Origin: Streptomyces roseus
Lineage (GTDB): Bacteria; Actinomycetota; Actinomycetes; Streptomycetales; Streptomycetaceae
DNA: 45,643 nt
Assembly: GCF_001044425.1 (NCBI RefSeq)
Contig: NZ_LFML01000102.1
Coordinates: 130,146-175,788, forward strand
Direction of reading: 5' to 3'
Shown here: piece after piece, positions 23,848-30,160 of the stretch
How the letters are laid out: every line of letters begins with the position of its first letter
Numbering within the stretch: position 1 is the stretch's first letter
Notes under the pieces: model-generated
Seen by the model: only the letters and a program-made list of their open reading frames with translations
What the model was told of the DNA's origin: nothing
Database searches by the model: none
Translations under genes and position numbers: made by a program

Positions 23848-24905
23848 GCGACTTCCAGTTGACCCGCACCCTCGACGAGCACTCCGCCGACACCGCCCTG
23901 CGCGCCGACGTCCTGCACGGGCTGACCGCGTCCCCCAAGGTGCTGCCGCCCAAGTGGTTCTACGACGCCCGGGGCAGTGAACTCTTCGAGGAGATCACGC
24001 GGCTGCCCGAGTACTATCCGACGCGCGCCGAGCGGGAGATCCTGCTGGCGCGGGCCGGTGAGATCGCGGCGGCGAGCGGCGCGCGCACGCTCGTGGAGCT
24101 GGGTTCCGGCTCCTCGGAGAAGACCCGGCACCTGATCGAGGCCATGCCCGCGCTCGACACCTACATTCCGGTGGACGTGAGCGAGAGCGCCCTGGAGGGG
24201 GCGGCGCGGACCTTGCAGGCCGAGCACCCGGGGCTGCGGGTGCACGCGCTGGTGGCCGACTTCACGAAGCCGCTGCGGCTGCCGGAGGCGCCCGGGCCCC
24301 GCCTGGTGGTGTTCCTCGGCGGCACGGTCGGCAACCTGCTGCCGCCTGAGCGCGCCGAGTTCCTGGCCTCCGTACGGGCGATGCTGTCGCCCGGGGACGC
24401 CCTGCTGATGGGGACGGACCTGGTGAAGGACGAGGACGTGCTGGTGGCCGCGTACGACGACGCGCAGGGGGTGACGGCCGAGTTCAACAAGAACGTGCTG
24501 GCCGTCGTCAACCGGGAGTTGGGCGCGGACTTCCGCACCGACGACTTCACCCACGTCGCGGTGTGGAACCGGGAGCAGGAGTGGATCGAGATGCGGCTGC
24601 GGGCCCGGTCGGATCTGGTCGTGAAGGTACGGGCGCTCGATCTGGTGGTGCCGTTCGCGGCGGGCGAGGAGATCCTGACGGAGGTCTCCGCGAAGTTCCG
24701 CCAGGACGGCGTACGGAGGGAACTCGCTGAGGCGGGCCTTCAGTTGACCCAGTGGTGGACGGATGGGGAGGGCCGCTTCGCGCTGTCCCTGGCGGTGGCC
24801 GACGGCGAGACCGGCTGGGCCGGGACGCCTGCCAGCAGTGAGGAGGCGGGAAGGGCGCGGGTGACGGGTACGACGGGCACGGACGAGACGGCGACGGCGG
24901 CCTGA
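23844..24905 (+). CDS. egtD: Histidine N-alpha-methyltransferase EgtD, extended C-terminus
   Basis: A 353-residue SAM-dependent enzyme that trimethylates histidine to hercynine, the committed step. Seen: PPKWFYDARGSELFEEITRLPEYYPTRAE, TLVELGSGSSEKTRHLIEAM (SAM and His pocket), VVFLGGTVGNLLP, NKNVLAVVNRELGADF and EILTEVSAKFRQDGV. GTG start overlapping the egtC stop (GTGA). The family normally ends around RFALSLA; here about 31 extra residues, rich in Gly/Thr/Glu, follow. That tail is read from DNA that is also the 3' end of olsA on the other strand, a 166-nt overlap, and so is probably dispensable. Confidence 0.96.
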   Translation: MSDFQLTRTLDEHSADTALRADVLHGLTASPKVLPPKWFYDARGSELFEEITRLPEYYPTRAEREILLARAGEIAAASGARTLVELGSGSSEKTRHLIEAMPALDTYIPVDVSESALEGAARTLQAEHPGLRVHALVADFTKPLRLPEAPGPRLVVFLGGTVGNLLPPERAEFLASVRAMLSPGDALLMGTDLVKDEDVLVAAYDDAQGVTAEFNKNVLAVVNRELGADFRTDDFTHVAVWNREQEWIEMRLRARSDLVVKVRALDLVVPFAAGEEILTEVSAKFRQDGVRRELAEAGLQLTQWWTDGEGRFALSLAVADGETGWAGTPASSEEAGRARVTGTTGTDETATAA

Positions 24906-25672
24906 GCCGCGGCCGCGAGCTCCCGCCGGTCCGCGTGCCGGCCCGGCGGGATCCGCGGCAGCAGCCGCACCTCGGCGCGCACCCCGCGGGCCCGGGCGAT
25001 CCGCCACAGGGAGGCGGTCAGCGGATCGTCCCCGACGAAGGCGGGCGCCCCGGCGGGACTCCCGTCGCACAGCAGGTAGGCGAGCTGCACGGGCTGTACG
25101 GGTACCCGCGCGTCCAGGGCGGACTGGAAGGCGGCCCGCCGGAAGGTCCCCTGGGCGCGGCCGCACCAGGTGCTGCCCTCGGGGAAGACGGTGACGCGGT
25201 CGCCGGCCAGCAGGGCCCGGGTCATTGCCTCGACGGTGGCGGGGAGGGCGCGGATCCGGTCCCGTTCGATGAACAGCGTCCCGTTCTGCCGGGAGAGCGG
25301 TCCGAGCAGCGGCCAGTCGCCGATGTCGCTCTTGGCCAGCATCCGGCAGGGCACGGCGGCGGCGACGAGCGGGATGTCGAGCCAGGAGACGTGGTTGGCG
25401 ACGATCAGGCGGCCGCCGGCCGGGCCGGGGCTCCCGTGCACGGTGAGCCGTATGCCGAAGGCCCCGACCAGGGCGGTCGCCCAGGCCCGCACGAGGGTGC
25501 GGCGGGGGCGGGCGGGGAGCAGCCGTACGGGCTGGAAGCCCAGGATCCCGAGCAGGATCAGGGTGGCGGCGGCGGTGAGCCGCAGCACCGCGCGGACGAG
25601 GCTCGCCCGCTCCCCCTCGTGGCCGGCGCAGGCCTCGGGGGTGCAGGGCGAGGTGGGCAGCCAGACGCTCAT
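24740..25672 (-). CDS. olsA: Lyso-ornithine-lipid acyltransferase (PlsC family), OlsA-like
   Basis: A 310-residue membrane-associated 1-acylglycerol-phosphate acyltransferase-type enzyme. A hydrophobic segment at about 26-46 anchors it, the HX4D catalytic motif is NHVSWLDIP (His94, Asp99), the acceptor motif is FPEGST (163-168), and RAAFQSALDARVPVQPVQL follows. Coupled by a 4-nt ATGA overlap to the OlsB-type acyltransferase, it most likely adds the second fatty acyl chain of ornithine lipid; on its own it could be read as a phosphatidic-acid synthase. About 50 C-terminal residues after ELAAAAQAAVAV look like added sequence and lie antisense to egtD. A longer open frame upstream joins the neighbouring genes in other frames and is spurious. 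Confidence 0.85.
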   Translation of the reverse strand: MSVWLPTSPCTPEACAGHEGERASLVRAVLRLTAAATLILLGILGFQPVRLLPARPRRTLVRAWATALVGAFGIRLTVHGSPGPAGGRLIVANHVSWLDIPLVAAAVPCRMLAKSDIGDWPLLGPLSRQNGTLFIERDRIRALPATVEAMTRALLAGDRVTVFPEGSTWCGRAQGTFRRAAFQSALDARVPVQPVQLAYLLCDGSPAGAPAFVGDDPLTASLWRIARARGVRAEVRLLPRIPPGRHADRRELAAAAQAAVAVSSVPVVPVTRALPASSLLAGVPAQPVSPSATARDSAKRPSPSVHHWVN

Positions 25673-26523
25673 GCGGCCGGGACGAGCGAGAGGAAGTGCT
25701 TGAGGTAGCGGGGGTTGGTGCGCCGCAGGGAGAGCAGGACGTACAGGTCGGCGCAGCCGAACTCGGCGTCGAGGGCGGGTTCGCCGCAGACCCAGGCGCC
25801 CAGGCGCAGGTAGCCGCGCAGCAGCGGGGGCAGCTCGACGCGCGGCGGGAAGGTGATGCCCTCGGGGCTCCAGGGGAGGTGCGGGGTGACCCGGTACTCC
25901 TCGGGGGCGAGGTTGCGGGTGAGGACGCTCTCGCGGGTGGCGGCGGCCAGGACCCCGCCGTCGGCGAGCGGGATCGAGCAGCAGCCGGCGAGCCAGTTGT
26001 GGCCGGAGCGGTCCATGTAGCGGGCGAGGCCGGCCCAGATCAGCGCGATGACGGCGCCGTTGCGGTGGTCGGGGTGGACGCAGGAGCGGCCGACCTCGAC
26101 GAGGTCGGGGCGGATCGGGGCGAGGGCGCGGAGGTCGAACTCGCCTTCGGAGTAGAGGCGGCCGGCGACGGCGGCGCGCTCCGGGGGCAGCAGCCGGTAG
26201 GTGCCGACGACCTGCCCGGTCTCCTCCTCGACGACGAGGAGGTGGTCGCAGTAGGCATCGAAGGCGTCGGTGTCGAGACCCGGCTCGGGTCCGTCGAGGC
26301 GGGCACCGAGCTCCCCGGCGAAGACCAGGTGGCGCAGGCGCTGGGCGGCGCGTACCTCGTCCTCGTCGCGGGCGAGGCGGACGGTGTAGTGGGGGGTGTC
26401 GGGGAGGAGCGCGGGTGCCGTGACGGGTGCGGCCGCGGGGACGGAGGCGGCGGTGGGGAGGGGGGTGACGGGCGAGGTCACGGTGGGGGGAAGGGTGGAC
26501 GGGGACAGGGGGGCGATGGTCAT
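25669..26523 (-). CDS. olsB: L-ornithine N-acyltransferase OlsB-like (GNAT fold)
   Basis: A 284-residue GNAT-type acyltransferase of the OlsB/hemolysin-like family that attaches a 3-hydroxy fatty acid to ornithine, the first step of ornithine lipid synthesis. Conserved blocks: VRLARDEDEVRAAQRLRHLVFAGELGA, FDAYCDHLLVVEEETGQVVGTYRLL, LYSEGEFDL, LVEVGRSCVHPDHRNGAVIALIWAGLARYM and LAGCCSIPLADGG. The N-terminal 45 residues are Pro/Ala/Thr low complexity. The ATG at 26523 has AGGAGC upstream. First gene of an olsBA pair. A perfect 11-bp-stem inverted repeat lies 23-56 nt before the start and could act in the leader. Confidence 0.87.
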   Translation of the reverse strand: MTIAPLSPSTLPPTVTSPVTPLPTAASVPAAAPVTAPALLPDTPHYTVRLARDEDEVRAAQRLRHLVFAGELGARLDGPEPGLDTDAFDAYCDHLLVVEEETGQVVGTYRLLPPERAAVAGRLYSEGEFDLRALAPIRPDLVEVGRSCVHPDHRNGAVIALIWAGLARYMDRSGHNWLAGCCSIPLADGGVLAAATRESVLTRNLAPEEYRVTPHLPWSPEGITFPPRVELPPLLRGYLRLGAWVCGEPALDAEFGCADLYVLLSLRRTNPRYLKHFLSLVPAA

Positions 26524-26545
26524 GGCGGCTCCTGATCCGGGCACG

Positions 26546-26579
26546 GGAGCCAGGCCGGCAGGTGGTGCGGCCTGGCTCC
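26546..26579. repeat. 11-bp perfect inverted repeat before olsB
   Basis: GGAGCCAGGCC (26546-26556) and GGCCTGGCTCC (26569-26579) with a 12-nt loop, 23 nt from the olsB start codon. On the plus strand a T-rich run follows (TTTACTTCTT), but no plus-strand gene ends here. On the minus strand it would be a stable leader hairpin just before the olsB ribosome binding site. Apart from this and the hairpin at 26785, I see nothing in the 336-nt gap 26524-26859. Confidence 0.75.
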
Positions 26580-26784
26580 TTTACTTCTTCCGTGACCGGC
26601 TGGATTCGACATGACCGCTCAGCGGCCCTTGGATGTGCGAACGCTGAACTCGGCGGGCGCGGCGGTACTCGGCATCTGCTCGCAGGGGGCTGGACACCCG
26701 CTCGACGCCTGCCCGACGGAGGCCGGGACGGCGCTCGCGAGGGGCTCGCGGGGAGCGTGGCGGGCTCCGAGGCGCGTGAGGGGC

Positions 26785-26804
26785 GCCCGCGGGTGTCCGC
26801 GGGC
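26785..26804 (-). terminator. Terminator-like hairpin after binding-protein gene
   Basis: GCCCGCGG / CCGCGGGC, an 8-bp perfect stem with a 4-nt loop, 56 nt after the stop codon of the solute-binding protein. It separates that gene from olsBA. Confidence 0.6.
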
Positions 26805-26859
26805 TCTCGCCGGGGTGCTCGATGTGCCGGAGCGCGCCCCGCCTCTCGGCCCCGGAGAC

Positions 26860-28122
26860 TCAGCGGTCGGAGTTGAGCACCTTGCCGATCGTGCCAGAGG
26901 CCTCCTTGGCGGCCCGGCGCGGGTCCTCCCCGTTGAGTACGGCGGTCATGTAGGGCTTGATCGGGTTCTTGCCCTCGACCTCGGCCCAGCGGGCGGACTT
27001 CGGGGTGGCGCGGCCCTGGGCGGCTCCGGGCGCCATGCTGGCCGCGCCCTCGTTGCCGTCGACCACGTGCGCGAGGGACGCCTTGTTCGGTACGTAGCTC
27101 ATGGTGCGGGCGAGCTCGGTCTGCCAGGTCTCGCTGACCAGCGCGGTGATCACGTCCACGGCCTGGCGGCGGTGCGCCGTCCGTTCCGGGATGATCAGGT
27201 CGGAGCCGCCGGTGAAGACGGCTCCGGGTCTGTCCGAGGTCTTGCCCGGGATCGGGAAGAAGCCCAGCTTGCCCTTGAGGGCCGGGTTGGCGGCCTCGAT
27301 GGCGGCGGCCTGGCCGGGCGGGGCGATGATCTGGGCGACCTCGCCGCTCGCGAAGACCTCGGACTGCGGGGGCGTCTCCTCGTCGGCGTTCTTGGGGCCG
27401 TCGCCGAGGGCCTGGAGCTGCTTGTAGAACTCCATGCCGGCCAGGGCCTTGTCGTCGTCGAGGGTGCCGACCCATTCGCTGCCCGTCTCGACGGCGAGCT
27501 CGCCGCCCTCGTCCCAGATGAACCCGGCGAGGACGTACCAGTTCTGGCCCGGCAGGTAGATGCCCTGCCGACCGCCCTTGTCCAGCTTCTGGGTGGCCTG
27601 GATCCACTCCTGCCGGTTCTTGGGCGGGGCCTTGATCCCGGCGTTCGCGAAGAGGTCCTTGTTGTAGATCACCACGCGGTTGGCGGCGTACCAGGGGACG
27701 CCGAACTGGGCCCCGTCGATGCTCGCCGGGTCGGCGAGGCCCTTGAGCCAGTCCCTGCTGCCCCATTCGCGCAGGCCCTCGAGGGTGAGTTCGGACAGGC
27801 CGCCGGTCTCGATGTACTGGGCGACCTGGGTGTTGCCCACCTCGATGACGTCGGCGCTCTCGGCGCCCTTGCCCGCCAGCACCGCGTTGACCTTCTCGCC
27901 GATGCCCGTCCACTCCTGGATCCGGACGTCGAGGTCGACGCCCGGGTGCTCCTTCTCGAACGAGGTGGTGAACTTCGCGATGAAGTCCTCCGAGGCGCTG
28001 CCCTTCATCAGCCACAGCGTCACCTTCTGCGCCCCTCCGGCCGATCCCGCCAGCTGACTGCAACCGGTGAGGGCGGTCGCGGCCGCGAGGGCCGTGCACA
28101 CGGCGAGGAAGCGCATCTTCAC
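26860..28122 (-). CDS. ABC transporter sugar-binding lipoprotein, orphan
   Basis: A 420-residue family 1 extracellular solute-binding protein. A charged N-terminus (KMR), a hydrophobic core and the lipobox LTGC (Cys21) make it a membrane-anchored lipoprotein. QKVTLWLMKGSASEDFIAKFTTSFEKEHPGVDLDVRIQEWTGIGEKVNAVLAGKGAESADVIEVGNTQVAQYIETGGL is the usual N-lobe; FTGGSDLIIPERTAHRRQAVDVI and LARTMSYVPNKASL come from the C-lobe. No permease or ATPase gene adjoins, so it must share a transporter encoded elsewhere. Its promoter carries a DasR-like operator, pointing to N-acetylglucosamine or chitin oligosaccharides. The GTG at 28122 is chosen for AGAAGG 8 nt upstream; GTG 28131 and ATG 28116 are alternatives. 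Confidence 0.88.
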   Translation of the reverse strand: MKMRFLAVCTALAAATALTGCSQLAGSAGGAQKVTLWLMKGSASEDFIAKFTTSFEKEHPGVDLDVRIQEWTGIGEKVNAVLAGKGAESADVIEVGNTQVAQYIETGGLSELTLEGLREWGSRDWLKGLADPASIDGAQFGVPWYAANRVVIYNKDLFANAGIKAPPKNRQEWIQATQKLDKGGRQGIYLPGQNWYVLAGFIWDEGGELAVETGSEWVGTLDDDKALAGMEFYKQLQALGDGPKNADEETPPQSEVFASGEVAQIIAPPGQAAAIEAANPALKGKLGFFPIPGKTSDRPGAVFTGGSDLIIPERTAHRRQAVDVITALVSETWQTELARTMSYVPNKASLAHVVDGNEGAASMAPGAAQGRATPKSARWAEVEGKNPIKPYMTAVLNGEDPRRAAKEASGTIGKVLNSDR

Positions 28123-28163
28123 GAAGGTCACCTTCTGGAGTCCGGTCTCGGAGATGGCTTGAA

Positions 28164-28190
28164 ATTGGCATAGACCAATGGGTGGGTCAA
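28164..28190 (-). promoter_or_regulatory. Promoter with DasR-like (dre) operator
   Basis: On the minus strand TTGACC (28185-28190), a 17-bp spacer and CAATTT form a plausible promoter. Overlapping spacer and -10 is the palindrome ATTGGTCTATGCCAAT (28164-28179). Its half TGGTCTA matches the DasR consensus half-site exactly and the 16-mer matches 12 of 16 positions of ACTGGTCTAGACCACT as I know it. It lies 42-57 bp upstream of the binding-protein start. A second palindrome, GGGTCAAGACCC (28184-28195), overlaps the -35 box. Confidence 0.65.
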
Positions 28191-28288
28191 GACCCTTTCA
28201 CTCGGGACTGTTCACACAAAGTTCGCGGAGACGGACTTACTGGGGCACCGTGGAACGAGGCAAGTGCCCCCCAGCGTCGGGAGAACCC

Positions 28289-28504
28289 ATGTCGAACCAC
28301 ACCTACCGCGTGACCGAGATCGTCGGCACCTCCCCCGAGGGCATCGATCAGGCCATCCGCAACGGCATCACCCGGGCCGGGGAGACGCTGCGCAATCTGG
28401 ACTGGTTCGAGGTCACGCAGGTGCGCGGGCACATCGAGAACGGCACGGTGGCGCACTACCAGGTGGGGCTCAAGGTCGGGTTCCGCCTCGACGGTGAGGA
28501 CTGA
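28289..28504 (+). CDS. Dodecin
   Basis: A 71-residue dodecin, a dodecameric cytoplasmic flavin store and buffer. The whole protein fits the family: RVTEIVGTSPEGIDQAIRNGITRAGETLRNLDWFEVTQVRGHIENGTVAHYQVGLKVGFRLD. The Trp in NLDWFEV is the residue that sandwiches the isoalloxazine ring. The ATG at 28289 has GGGAGA upstream. Single-gene unit; the 3' flank is an unusually G-rich track (28512-28536). Several flavoproteins surround it, but there is no shared operon. Confidence 0.95.
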   Translation: MSNHTYRVTEIVGTSPEGIDQAIRNGITRAGETLRNLDWFEVTQVRGHIENGTVAHYQVGLKVGFRLDGED

Positions 28505-28511
28505 ACCGGCC

Positions 28512-28536
28512 GGGCCGGGACGGGGACGGGCCGGGG
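28512..28536 (+). other. Compact G-quadruplex-forming motif
   Basis: Five runs of three or four G separated by two-base linkers (CC or AC) begin 8 nt after the dodecin stop on the transcribed-sense strand, with further G-runs to 28554. GCCGG / CCGGC (28530-28543) can form a competing hairpin. It lies between convergent genes and could serve as a 3' end or termination structure. Confidence 0.6.
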
Positions 28537-28573
28537 ACCCGGCGGGGGGACGGGCCCGGCGGGCGGGGCCGGA

Positions 28574-29068
28574 TCAGGTGCGGCCCTCACCCTCCTGGGC
28601 GGACTTGAGCTCCGGCGCGTCCGCCGCCCAGTTCGCCAGGACCACCGGGTAGCCCGCGGCGCGCGCCGCCTGGCAGACGAGCTCGTCGTCGTCCACGAGC
28701 ATCCGCACCTCCCGCCCCCGCGCGATCCGCCGCAGCACCTCCAGCTTGGTGGTCCGGGCAGGCCTGCGGTCCTGGTTCCCGCGCATCCACACCCGGCCCC
28801 CGGGCAGTCCGTGCCGCGTCAGCCACTCCTCCGTGTCGGCCCGGCACCGCTCGGGGCGCCCGGTCAGGTACACGACCTCGCAGTCGGCCGCCTGCTCCAC
28901 CGCCAGCGCCACCCCGCGCGCCAGCGGCGGGTCGGCCGGGGCCGCGCCGAAGAAGCCGTCCCAGTCCCGGGGCCGGCCCTCCAGGAAGTGCTGGCGGTGG
29001 TCGGTGTCGGCCAGGGTGTTGTCGATGTCGAAGACGGCCAGCGGCCGGCGGTCGTTGCTGTCACTCAT
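28574..29068 (-). CDS. HAD-superfamily phosphatase (polynucleotide kinase 3'-phosphatase-like domain)
   Basis: A 164-residue HAD phosphatase. The nucleophile motif is VFDIDNTLADTDHR (Asp14, Asp16), motif II is VVYLTGRPERCRADTEEWL, the Lys motif lies in ARTTKLEVLRRI, and motif IV is VRMLVDDDELVCQAARAAG. This compact form resembles the phosphatase domain of T4-type polynucleotide kinase and LNS2-like proteins. No kinase domain is present, so substrate (DNA/RNA ends or a small phosphate ester) is open. The ATG at 29068 is the only start that preserves motif I; no Shine-Dalgarno is visible. Divergent from the luciferase-like gene with a 53-bp gap, so promoters must overlap. Confidence 0.82.
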   Translation of the reverse strand: MSDSNDRRPLAVFDIDNTLADTDHRQHFLEGRPRDWDGFFGAAPADPPLARGVALAVEQAADCEVVYLTGRPERCRADTEEWLTRHGLPGGRVWMRGNQDRRPARTTKLEVLRRIARGREVRMLVDDDELVCQAARAAGYPVVLANWAADAPELKSAQEGEGRT

Positions 29069-29121
29069 GCGGGCCAGAGTAGGCAGGGAATCCTTTCGGC
29101 GCCCGTGCGTTACAGGTCTGT

Positions 29122-30120
29122 GTGATCCGCAGACTCTCCATCCTCGACCGGTCCCGGACCCGTGAGGGGCACCCGGCCCCGCAGGCCCTGCGGGACACCG
29201 TGGAGCTCGCCCGCGCGGCGGAGCGGCTCGGCTACCACCGCTTCTGGGTGTCCGAGCACCACAGCGTCCCCGGAGTCGCGGGCTCCGCGCCCGCCGTACT
29301 GGCCGCGGCGGTCGCCGGGGCCACCCTGCGGATCCGCGTCGGGACGGGCGGGGTCATGCTGCCCAACCACCAACCGCTCGTCGTCGCGGAGCAGTTCGGG
29401 GTCCTGGAATCGCTCTTTCCCGGCCGGATCGACATGGGCCTCGGCCGCTCGGTCGGCTTCACCGGCGGCATCCGGCGGGCGCTGGGCCGCGACACCGAGG
29501 ACGCCGACCGCTTCGAGGAGCAGCTGGCGGAGCTGCTGGGCTGGCTGGACGGCACCCAGCAGGCCCATCCCGAGGTGCACGCCCGCCCCGCGGAGGGGCT
29601 GCGGATTCCGGCGTACGTCCTGGCCACCGGCGAGGGCGCCGGGATCGCGGCGCGGGCCGGGCTGCCGCTGGTGGTGGGCGACCTGCGCTCCCGCGGCCGG
29701 CTCACGGAGGTCATCGAGCGCTACCGCGCGCAGTTCCGCCCCTCGGCGCACCGCTCGGAGCCGTACGTGATCGTCTCCGGGACGGTGGCGGTGGCACAGA
29801 CCACGGAGGCCGCCCGGCGCATCCTCCTCCCCGAGGCCTGGTCCCTCGCGTACTCCCGCACCCGAGGCAGCTTCCCGCCGCTGCGCCCGGCGCAGGAGGT
29901 GGAGGCCCTCGCCATGACGCGGAAGGAACGGGAGCTGTACGAGCGCGGGCTCGACGGGCACGTCCACGGCACCGAGGAGCAGGTCGCGGCGCAGCTCGCC
30001 GAGGTGGCGGAGCTGACGGGCGCCGACGAGCTGCTGGTCACCACGTCCACGTACGACCGCACGGCGCTGCTGGACTCCTTCGAGCGGCTGGCCCGGGTGG
30101 CGGGGCTGACCGGCCCCTGA
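29122..30120 (+). CDS. LLM class flavin-dependent oxidoreductase
   Basis: A 332-residue bacterial-luciferase-like (LLM) TIM-barrel protein. Seen: ELARAAERLGYHRFWVSEHHSVPGVAGSAPAVLAAAVAGAT, LRIRVGTGGVMLPNHQPLVVAEQFGVLESLFPGRIDMGLGRSVG, and C-terminal HVHGTEEQVAAQLAEVAELTGADELLVTTSTYDR. This is the MsnO8/YhbW-type group that uses FMNH2 (or F420) with an unknown organic substrate. GTG start at 29122 with a weak CAGG upstream. It faces away from the HAD gene and is followed 40 nt later by a UvrA-like gene on the same strand, so the two may be co-transcribed. Confidence 0.9.
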   Translation: MIRRLSILDRSRTREGHPAPQALRDTVELARAAERLGYHRFWVSEHHSVPGVAGSAPAVLAAAVAGATLRIRVGTGGVMLPNHQPLVVAEQFGVLESLFPGRIDMGLGRSVGFTGGIRRALGRDTEDADRFEEQLAELLGWLDGTQQAHPEVHARPAEGLRIPAYVLATGEGAGIAARAGLPLVVGDLRSRGRLTEVIERYRAQFRPSAHRSEPYVIVSGTVAVAQTTEAARRILLPEAWSLAYSRTRGSFPPLRPAQEVEALAMTRKERELYERGLDGHVHGTEEQVAAQLAEVAELTGADELLVTTSTYDRTALLDSFERLARVAGLTGP

Positions 30121-30160
30121 CCGGGGGCGTCCCCGGGAAGCGGCCCGTAAACTGGCGCGA

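Noticed and set aside
26580..26640. PHO box upstream of olsB
   Set aside because: GGTCA-like strings occur 19 nt apart on the minus strand, but PHO boxes need 11-nt direct repeats of GTTCACC; no match.
25673..28171. Extension of the olsA reading frame to more than 1100 residues
   Set aside because: It passes through olsB and the binding-protein gene in wrong frames; the real proteins there have clear motifs and starts.
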